Positions 36,240-46,500 of a stretch of DNA of 64,000 nucleotides are shown here, piece by piece (the stretch's first letter is position 1; each line of letters opens with the position of its first letter). This stretch comes from an archaeon. Its GTDB lineage: Archaea > Micrarchaeota > Micrarchaeia > Norongarragalinales > UBA97. The notes beneath the pieces were generated by a model, which worked only from the letters and a program-made list of their open reading frames with translations, made no database searches and had not been told where the DNA came from. The stretch is from positions 141,893-205,892 of the forward strand of contig JAGVFW010000003.1 of NCBI GenBank assembly GCA_020057405.1. The letters run 5' to 3'. The position numbers and the translations under genes were made by a program.

Positions 36240-37439
36240 ATGAGAAAACTTTTCGCGCTGACTGCTTTCCTTGCGATTGCGGCAATAGTGTCAGCCGCGT
36301 CAATCACTATTGACTCTGCCACTTACGACAAGGACAAGGCGGTCGGGTCAAAGAGCGCAAACCAAGTAATAGGGTTTGTGGAAATTCCCGAAGAACAGAT
36401 TTCCATCGCTGGATTTTTGCTCGACAGCAGCGGCAACTCGCTTAAAACCACGGCGGCACAGGCCTTTGACGGCGCCAAGGGAAAGTTCGCAAAAGTAACG
36501 GTTAACGTCGGCGATTCCAGCAAAAAATCGAAACTCAAGCTCCAGGGGGGCGCGGAATACGAGAGCATGGTTGAACTAAAATTCGGCACTGGCGAGGCAA
36601 CCGGCACCGGCAACAACTACGCAGTAAAGAAGGTAATTGGCGTGTTTGCCGGAGAAAGCGGCCGAAGCCAAATTTCAGCGGCTCCCGCGGGCACTAAAGT
36701 AGTTATTTGGATGGAATTTGACTCGAATGTCGTCAAGGACGGCGGCAAGGTAAACATGAAATTCAATTTCGGGGGCGACAACCTGGATGCAATCGTGGGC
36801 GGGAAAGACACGGCCATAATCAGCAGCAACACATTTGACGTTCCCGTGCGCAAGGACAGGGCTTCAGGAATGCTTTACGGAATCGGGACTTGGACGCTGC
36901 CGGAACTGAGCAAATACGACTACCAGAACACATGGATTGCAGCGATAGAAACGAAAATTTCAGAAGGCTCATGGACGCCATTCACCATCTTGCCCAAAGG
37001 AAAGTACGGCAAGAGCATCTACTTGGGCAACGGCGAGGCACTCCTTGCCCAAAACAGCTTACTGGCAATGAATGTCAACGGAAGGACACGCAAATTCAAG
37101 CTCCTTCAGCACGGCAACGTATTTACAAATGGGGCAATCGGCACTGCAATAAAAGTATTCGACGAAAAAGGCAGCCAATACGACTGCGACGCTTCGGTAT
37201 TCAGCGGCGAACTTCTCCTAGAGCCCGGGGAAACGAAACCCTGCTGGGACGACAAGGCGCACCTTAAGGTAAAAGACATTGGCGGAGCCTATTGCGACGG
37301 GGCGGTATTCACCCAAGGCTCGGTTGTCACAGGAAAAATTATCTTAAACCTAGTTACGTTTGGCATGGGCTCTTGGATACCCATCTACCGGTCCTGCGAC
37401 TACTACGAAGGCAGGTTCAAGATAATCCCCGTAGGCTGA
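36240..37439 (+). CDS. Secreted protein, unrecognised, between the two giants
   Basis: 399 aa with a signal peptide (about 1-19, KLFALTAFLAIAAIVSA). The mature part looks beta-rich, with ITIDSATYDKDKAV near the start and about six Cys in the last 100 residues (YDCDASVF, KPCWDDKAH, GAYCDGAVF, YRSCDYYEG). Its codons are noticeably richer in A (AAA, GAA, ATA) than those of the neighbouring giants. It begins 2 nt after the stop of the 2653-aa gene with no clear ribosome binding site, so it is probably translated by coupling. It may be a soluble partner or substrate of the giants; no family is recognised. Confidence 0.65.
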   Translation: MRKLFALTAFLAIAAIVSAASITIDSATYDKDKAVGSKSANQVIGFVEIPEEQISIAGFLLDSSGNSLKTTAAQAFDGAKGKFAKVTVNVGDSSKKSKLKLQGGAEYESMVELKFGTGEATGTGNNYAVKKVIGVFAGESGRSQISAAPAGTKVVIWMEFDSNVVKDGGKVNMKFNFGGDNLDAIVGGKDTAIISSNTFDVPVRKDRASGMLYGIGTWTLPELSKYDYQNTWIAAIETKISEGSWTPFTILPKGKYGKSIYLGNGEALLAQNSLLAMNVNGRTRKFKLLQHGNVFTNGAIGTAIKVFDEKGSQYDCDASVFSGELLLEPGETKPCWDDKAHLKVKDIGGAYCDGAVFTQGSVVTGKIILNLVTFGMGSWIPIYRSCDYYEGRFKIIPVG

Positions 37440-37471
37440 GCTCGGCAATTCGAGTACGCCCCACCAAATTC

Positions 37472-37479
37472 TTTTTAAA
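37472..37479 (+). promoter_or_regulatory. Box A of the 3389-aa gene, next to an inverted repeat
   Basis: TTTTTAAA lies about 33 nt upstream of the ATG at 37510. The 7-bp arms CTCGGCA (37441-37447) and TGCCGAG (37481-37487) flank the box, so a terminator hairpin of the upstream gene or an operator is possible. Confidence 0.45.
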
Positions 37480-37509
37480 CTGCCGAGTGGCTAATTAAAG
37501 CGGTTGTAG

Positions 37510-40500
37510 ATGGGGGAAGGCGAGCAATCAGAAGGCTCTGGCGGCATTTACCACCAGCTTGAGGACAAGTATTACGACTTGTGCGACTGGCTGGTAGAGA
37601 AGGGAATGCCCGTCTACCAGTATTGGGTTGAGCCCATTGAGAAAAATGGCGTCCCCAGCTTTCCAATCAGCGTAATTATTCTCTTCGCGCTTCTTTTCGC
37701 AATCGGTTTTGGCCTCGGCGCATTTGGCGGGGTCGGCAACATATTCGCTCCCCAGACGGCGTCACTTGACGTCTCAGTCCTTGCAGATGGCGCTGCCGTC
37801 GCGGGAGCGCAAGTGAGCCTCACTATAGACGGCGGCAAGACGTTTACAGCCACTACCGACAGCGGCGGCACGGTTTCCTTCTCGGGCCTGCCCAAGGGCG
37901 CGCGCGGCGTCATCGAAGTCACTAAAGACGGTTATGGCGTGCTAAAGCGCGCGGTAGTCATCGGCGAGCCGGTCACGGCAAGCCTTCAGGCGTCTGAAGT
38001 CACTCCCCCGCCAAGCCAAAGGACCGTAGTCACTTTCGTTGACGAAAAGACGCAGACGCCCCTCGATGGCGTCAAAGTCGTTTACCGCGACTCGAAGCTC
38101 GGCGTGCAGGAGCTCGCGAGCTCTGCCGACGGCAAGGCGGAACTGCCGGTCTCTGACGACACGGTCACGATTTTCGTCTCCTACGACAACTACAAGCCCA
38201 CACGCGAAGTCATTACGGCGGGGAGCACGAACAAAATCGTCTTCCTTACGGCAGTGACATCGCCCCCGCCCGAAGGCTGCACTGGAGTTAACTGCCCGCA
38301 GCCAAAGGCAAGCGTTGCAGTCACTGTCGTTGACCCGGACGGCAATCCCGTTGACGGCCTCGTGCAGCTCTTCGAGTCCGGCAACACGGCTGGGCCCAAG
38401 TCGGCCCGCACTGCAAACGGCGTCGCCCTCTTTGAGGACGCAAAAGCTGCTGGCGTCACCGTCTACGCGGTTTTCACTCCAGACGACACTGCTACTTTCG
38501 GCAACGCGCAAAGCGAGTCCCTCACCCTAGCCGAGGGCTCAAACGATTTGGTCGTCACTGTTGCGACAAGGCCGCTTGAAGGCACGATAAAGATTGACTT
38601 GACGGTTCAGGACGATGCCGGGAGCAAGATTAGCGGGGCACGCGTCATGCTCTTTCTTGCCGGCAGCACCGACCCGGTCTCAATCCAGGAGACTAACGAA
38701 CTTGGAATCGCTTCATTTGAGGCGGCCTCAAATGTCGAGAAAGTCGCAATTGCCTACTCCCCCGGACTTCTTCCAAGCGACAAGCTCTTGATGCAGTCAA
38801 CGAGCCAGTACGGCACGCTAGTCCTCAAGAAACCGATTGCCGGAAACAGCGGGAAAGTGAAGGTCGCGGTTACCGACACTGACGGCCACACGCAAGTCGC
38901 CGGGGCGGATGTGGAGTTGCGCTACTTTGAGGACAACTACCCGCTCGGCATGCCACCAATCCAGACTAACGAAGTGGGCGAGGCACTCTTTGAGCTCGTG
39001 CCCCCAGACAAGCGCTTCATTGCAGTAGCTTCATACGGCGCGCAGAGGGGTAAGAGCGCCGGCTTTACGGGCTCTGCAGGCAACACGGTCAACGTGCCCG
39101 TCAAGCTCGACAAGGCCCGCGGCGACATCGCGATTCTAGTGCGCGACCCCATCTCGCACAACCCGATTGCTAACGCGAACGCAACTGCCACGGTCCAACG
39201 CAATCCTGCCGGCCAGTGCGCCACTAACGGCCAGGGCACTTGCGTCATCAAGAACGTCGAGGCAAACACTGCAGTCACTCTCTCGGTAAACGCCCCCGGC
39301 TATGTCGTCAAGACCATCGACGGCCTCTCGGTCCCCGCACTTGGAATCCTAAGTGTCATCATTGAGGACGACCTCGTGCCCGCAGCGCTTGCAAACGAGA
39401 GCCGCCTGCACGTGGCACTCTACGACCCAAGCTGCGGCACACCCATTGCCTCAAGCGCGATTGAAAAGGGCAGGACTTACTGCGTGCGCGTTGACTTCAA
39501 CCTGCCGACAGCGCAGGCAAATCCGGTTGGCTTTAACGTTAGGATAAACGGCGATGGCACGGCTGACGCCGACTTCGCCTCAGTCACTTACTTCCAGGAC
39601 CTCGACGTTTTGCGCCTGACTCCAGACAAGCTAACAATAAAGCGCTCAAACGACTACGCCACAGCTGCCGGCTATTCGTGCGACGACGCGCACAGAAAGA
39701 GCGCGAACAAGCCGATTAAGTGGGTCAACTACGAGTTCCAAAACGTGCAGGGCAACAAGGCCATTCTCCTAAAAGTTTTTGTCAAGCCATCGGCGCAAAA
39801 CGGCGACAAGCTTTCACTCAACTACTTTAGCTACGCAGCCCGGGACGGCCGCTTCTACCGCGTGCCGCAGGATGCCGTGCTTAGCACTCAACGGTCCACC
39901 GCAGCACGCGACTGGTGCCAGGCGACTTCAAGCACTGCGGAGTACACCATTGCGGACGGCACGGTTGCTTACTCCAAGGACGGCGCCCTCGGAATCAGCT
40001 TCTCGCAAGCAAAGGACGGCCCCCGCGCGTCATCGCTTGCAACGCAGCCCGGCAACGGCTTTTTTGTCCACTTTTCGGGCCGCCTCTTTAGCGCCCCGAC
40101 CGCGCCCTTCATCAACGTCTACTTCGCCGACCCCGCGGGCAACAAGCGCGCCTACGCCCTCTTCAATGAATTTTCCTACAGCATCGGCGGCATCAGCCTG
40201 GCCGCAAGCCGCATTGACTTCCAGTCGCCAACGCCCAGTCCCTCTCCCGATCCGACGCCCACGCCAACCCCATCACCAACTGCAACGCCCTCCCCAACGC
40301 CTAATGCTACGGCAACTCCGTCGCCGACTCCACCGCCCGGGCCAACCAACCTCACAGTCACCGTAACCACCTGCTCAAGCGGCTCGCCACTTGCTGGCGC
40401 AACAGTCAATGCTGGCAACGACATCCGCAACACTGATTCCCACGGCGTCGCGTTCTTCCCGGCAATGGCCCCCGGCCAAGTGCAGCTCTCGATTAGCGCA

Positions 40501-43500
40501 ACGAATTACGTCACCCGCGGTGCTGGAGTGCAAATCAACCAAGGACAGGCCAACACTTTCTCCACTTGCCTCAACAGGCAAGGCGAGACTGGCGGAGGCG
40601 GGGGCGAGACCGTCGGCGGCGGGCCCATCAACAACTTAAGCGAGTACCGCATCAACATCGACCCTGCTGCAATCCCAGTCCGTGACGGAGTGTGGGAAGT
40701 CGCAGGATGGCTTCGCGCAACAGCCGCAGTTCCAATTCCCGCAGGCCGGGTGTTCGCCGAGTTTGGCGACGACGGTAGGCCCGACAACCAAGTTGTCGTG
40801 CGCAGCAACGCCTCAATCCGCATTTACGGCACTGGTCAACTAGTCATCGAAGCGACGCCGGTGCAAATCTACGCAGGCACTGACACGCGCGTTGTCGTCG
40901 TCATCAGGACTGCACAAGGCGCACCCGTAACCAACACCATCTTGAGTGTAAACAACATTGACGGCACCGACTCGCCGTTTGGCAGCCAATACAGCAACGG
41001 CGACGTCCAACTCGTCGGCGATAACACGCGCGACCGCGGGCAGGACGGCAGGTACGTCTTTACACTTAGGCCGCTTCGCTCGGGCACATTTACATTTGCA
41101 GCGGGCGGCAACTATGACCCGCGCTTTGCCTCCGGGGTCCTCTTAGAGAATGTCGTGCACCACAACTTCGCGGAAGCGACGCCAGCGTCACTATCGCTTG
41201 GCTGCACTGCGCAAACGCTTAGCGTGCGCAACTCACTCGACTACTCAAGCGCCCCGATACAGGTTTTCGTCCGCGAAAGCTGCGTGACCGTGACGGGTGC
41301 GACTTGCGGCACGGTAAACGGCAACACCAACTGCTCTTTTGTCCTCGAACCCCTGGCGGAAAAGACTCTCACGATAACGCCAAAGTTCTCCGGCGACTGC
41401 CCGATCGTCGTTTCCTCAAATCCGGCGCCGCTTCTGCAGTCCAGCCAAACGGTTGGCACTTCAATCGACTGCGCGCAGCTGGAGAGCTCCTGCGCCATCT
41501 CTTTTGACAAGGACTTTGTGACAGGCGGAGCGCAGGGAACGGTGCGGGCAACCGCGACTTTCGCCAACCTGCGGCCAAGCGACCCTGCAACCAACATCAG
41601 CTGCGATTACCCTGATGCCGAGGGCACGCGCGTTGGCATTTCCGGCGGAGTAGCCCGCCGCCAGTGCACTTACGCCGAAGTCGGCGGCTTTACTGAATTC
41701 ACCGTCCACGCGGTAAGCGACGGCGGAGTCGAGTGCAGCCAAACGATTACGGTCCTCCCGCCCTCTTCAGTGCCAACTTGCTCCCTAACGTCAAGGCCAA
41801 TCAATGGAACGACGATTGCGCGGCTTAGCGCGGACTTCTTCAACCTGCCAACTTCAATCCAGAAAGCGTTCTTCTTCTGCACGCCCAACGACGACCCCCA
41901 CGAGGTTGACGTCACCCCAAGCGAGGGCGTCGCAAGCGCTACTTTCGACTGCGACTACGCGACGCAAAACGGCGGGCTCTTCAACGCAAGCGCCGCGGCC
42001 GGCACTGCATTCTGCTTTAACCCGAATGTGCGGCTAACACCACAGGACTCTTGCGCCTTGGGCGGCGAGCAACTGCGGTTCGGCAACTGCTCTACTTCAG
42101 CGTCGTGGCTGCGCTGCGACGAGTCGCCCTCAAACCCTGCAATTGCGCAAGACGCCGCCTGCTGCAGCGAAGTGCTAGGCAGCGGCAGGGTGCTAAAGAA
42201 CAGCCCATCAGTCCACTGCGGTCCAGTCAACCCGCCCCAAGGCAAGTGCGATGACGGAATTGCAAGCCCCGGCGAATGCGGCAGCAACGGGGCGGCGCCA
42301 CTGCCCTTGCGCTGCGGCAATGACTTTACGTTTGCAACCGACGGCGCTTGCTGCGCCGAGGTGCTCGGCTACACTTACGACGCCAGCAGGCACGCGTGCA
42401 TCAAGCCGTCAACTGCAGGCAAGTGCGTCGTTACCGATGGTACCACTAATGTCGTCACCGACTACGGCGTGTGCTCAACCGTTTACTCTGGCCAGAAATG
42501 CGAGGGCGACGCCTCCGCACCTGCACTCAAGGGCGAGAACGCCTGCTGCCCGCAGGGACAAGTCTACAACGACAACGCAAAGAAGTGCGTGCCGTCAAAC
42601 CAGGGCTCAAGCTCTTGCAGCAGCTTTGCCGACCCCGGCCGCTCAAACTGCTTGAGGCCAAACGCAGTCGGCGTGCCTGCACCATTCCAGTGCTCTGACA
42701 GCACGCTACAGCAGGAGGGCGCCTGCTGCACCAACATTGTCTCTAACGGCAAGAAGTTCCGCCAGAGCACTGACGGGAACTATTGCGTTGAAATCCCGGC
42801 TAATGAGCTTACACCCGACTGCACGCTAAATGTCACGTCATACACGCGGGGTAGCGTGAGCGAACAGGGTAGCTTAAACGCGACGCTAGTTGCGCTAAAC
42901 GGCTTTGGCGGCGGTAGCGGCAAGTTCGACTACTCGTGCGACCGTGGCGTGGCGCAAACGCGCACTCAAACATTTACTATTTCCAACACCCCAGGCGTGA
43001 CGAAAGGACTGCAGTTTAACTGCGACTACCCGCGCCAGTGGCTCGACTATTCAGTAATGCCGGCCACTGCAGCGATTGTAAGCAACAACGAACGCCAGGC
43101 CAGCATTGCCTGCACCTTGGGCGGCCCTGCCGATGTCATCCGCGACGGAGTGATTATCGTGCGGGGCACGAGCGGTGCCAACCTAACGTTCACTGCAAAA
43201 GCTTTTGCCGGCTCGACAGACTGGACGCAACTGACAGAGCGCCTCTTAGGTCCGCTCTCTAGCGTGACGCTCAAGGTGAAGGCGACGTCGCTGCCAACTG
43301 GCGTTACCTCGAGTCAAGTGCACCTTACTTTCGTCTGCGACTCGAGCGAAGAAGAGTCGCAGCAGCAAATGACGGCCTCGCGGACCGAGCAAAACACTTG
43401 GACTGGCTTCTGCAGCTACGCTTCAGCGCGGGGCACGGCCTTCCCGGCAACCCATTCCGCCCGCGCGTTCTACCAAATCGAGGCGACCAACCAAAGCGGC

Positions 43501-46500
43501 ACTTTCATCATACCACCAGTGCCCGCAGGCATCAACGCGGGCTTCCCGCCAATACTAGAGTACGACGCTCCCGTTGCAGCAGGCTTTGCTGAATTCTCTG
43601 GCCTGCCTTACGACGTGCTTCATGCTGCCACTCCACAAGACCAGTCAATGAAGGTAGGGCTTAGCGCGCTTTTCACCGGCCTGCCGCCCTCAATCAACGC
43701 TCAATTCACTACCGACTGCGGCAACGGCGGACAGACGGTTCAGGCAAGCGCCCTTGCAAGCACTGATGGGAAGGCGACTGCGAAGTTCAACTGCACTTAC
43801 TCCTCGGGAACTCCCCAGGACTTCACGGTAAAGGCGCGCTTTGACTACAAGGGGCTTAGCGGCAACCGCATTCTCGCGGCGAATGCAGAAAACACGGGTT
43901 CGGTTGCTTACGCCCCGTCGGGCTCGAATGCCGCGTGCACGTTTGACACCCTGCCGGCGCAAATCATTGCGGGCGACCCCAACTTGAACAACTTCCAGCC
44001 CATAGCCCGCGTGCTTGGCCTGGTGAAGGCACCCAAGTCAGTGCGCATCGACTGCGGCAATGGCGCTCAGGTTGACGCCCGCCTCGAGAACATCGCAGGC
44101 GAGGGCCAGTCGGTTGCAGTGAAGGCAACCGCGAGGACGGCTTGCCGCTACGACTTTAGCTTCCTGCAGGAGGGAGGCACTCAAGTGCAATTCAAGGACG
44201 CTCAGCTGGCAGTGTTTGTCGACGGCGGCGACTGCGAAGTTGCAGGCGGCAGCGAAGTGCACGTCGTTTCCGACAACAACACTCCGACCCTTGCGCTTGC
44301 GGGTTTTGAAGTGACGCCGGCGACTGGCGACCAACTCAACCAGGACGGCAGCGTAAAGACGCCCGGCACTAATGCGGTTGCAAGCTTCACCCCAACCGCA
44401 ACGGCCGCACACGCAATCGCGGACGCGACTTTCAGCGCGAAGATTGACTGCGGCACTGGGAGCACAACCGCGGGAAGCCCGACGACAGTGCAACTGCCTG
44501 ACGACGGCAGCGGAACCGTGTTTGCAGCTGATGGCCAAAGCAAGTGCGAGTACAAGCCAGTTGTCGCGGACGCGCAACGCAAGATTACCGTTTCACTCTA
44601 CCGCACTGCAGGTTCCAAGACGAACAAGGTCGGTTCTGTGCAAAACACGTTCACGCAAGTCAAGACGCCTGCGCAGGGCGCGGAGTTCCAAGCCTGCAAC
44701 AACCCGATGATGATGATGCTCATGTTTGGGCAAATGAGCGGCGAGGTAGGAGTTGACCAGGGTGTCGAGAACTCCGAGCGCGCGGCCCTGCTTCGGGCCC
44801 AGGCGCAAAAGCTTGCAGACCAAGGGAAAGCCATCGTGCTCAATGCAGACGGCTTTGCAACGAGCCCTGCTGCAACGAGCCGCACGGCTTACTTGTCTTC
44901 AGTAATCGGTTCTTTCGCCACCGAACCCGTTCCGGTCGTCAACCTAGTGCCATCAGCCAACCCCATAACTTTCGACGTCAACGTCCCTGGCGACGGCGCG
45001 TCCTGCCTTACGCCGTCAATCTACGGCGGCACTCCCAACGGGCAGTCAAGTGTAAAGCTTAAGACCGGGCAGACCGCAGCGGTTGCCTTCAGAATCAACC
45101 CCGCCGGCTGCCAAAACATCGCCCAAATCGGAGTCGAGATACGCGCCCAGGTCTCTGGCTCTCCACGCAGTTCAATCATCATCGTCAGCATAGTCAAGCT
45201 TAATGGCCTTGACGCGTACAAGTCGGTCACCGCACCCGGCAACACGGCGGTTCAATTGAGGACAAAAGCTGCAAACCCGCAGGAGCCGTTCGTCATCAAC
45301 GCCCAGTACCAGCCGCTTGCAAGGGACGCGTTCCCGCAGGGCGTGACTTCAGCGATAGTGCCGTTTGATGCGGCGAAACTCGAGAAGCTCGTGGCGTTTG
45401 ACGTGGTGGGCAACTCGCTGTCTTCCGACCCGAACGCTGCCCTTGGCTGCAGCGGCAAGGACTTCTGCACGCCCAAGCAGGCGCAAGCCGCGGCCGACAA
45501 GCTGGCAGGCGAAATCGCCGCCGCAATCGGCCCGGTTTCGTCCAAGCGCACTGACTCGGTTCCCCAAGACACGTACATGCGCGCGCTCGCCGACGAGCTT
45601 TACAAGCAAAACTCTGTTTTCGGCAACCAAGTCCAGCAAAACGGCGGTCTTCAGGGCGGACTCTTCAGCAGCCCGCTCGGGCTCTTGGCAATGGGCGGGT
45701 TTGGCGGCAACACGGGCGGTTCGCAAGCCTGCGCCGCGATGATGCAGTGCACAATAATGATGAAGCAGCTGCTCAAGAACAACGCCGCCCTCGGCCCCGA
45801 CGCACAGGCGCTTCCACTCATCTTCTGCTCTGACAAGAAAGTGCAGGAATCGCTCTCAAAGGGCGACTCGAGCCAGTTCACCAACCTGTTCATACTCTCG
45901 TCGCTTTCCAACCGGGTCCAGCAGCAAAAGGGGACGATCAAGACCGGCGGCGGTTACGTGATAATGCGCGGACAGGGCCAGGGCGCACAATCCAACTACC
46001 CGCTTTCGATTCCAATACGCGTTTCGCAAACCAAGGACAGCGAGTCTTCAATGCAGCAAATCACCTGCGACATCAGAAGCGAACTTGACGTCAAATGCAG
46101 CCCCAAGCCTATTACGAACGGGCGCGTCGGCCAGCCGTTCCTCGACTCAAGCGGCATCGTGCAGTTTGATGAAGGCAAGCGCAACCTCTACACAATGAAC
46201 AAGTACGGCGCGACCGACGCAGCGGACTGCCACTACCACTGGAGCTCCAACAACCTAGTTGACGACACTAGCGGCTGCAACATACCCGCCGTGCTAACTG
46301 CAGTCAATGGCCTGTGCTCGGACAAGCCAAACGGCGTGTGCGCGGCCCTTGTGATGAGCGAAGGCAAGCTCTACCGCGGCCTCGTCTCTGGGCAGGGATT
46401 CCCAATACCTATCGACTATGTCAATGCCGGCACCGGCTTCAAACGCAACACCGAGATGACCGACGACCTCAAGGCGTTCCTCCTTGATGAAGCAAACGCG

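Noticed and set aside
40201..40350. C/A-rich tandem DNA repeat.
   Set aside because: It encodes a Thr/Pro/Ser linker of a surface protein and is explained by amino acid composition.
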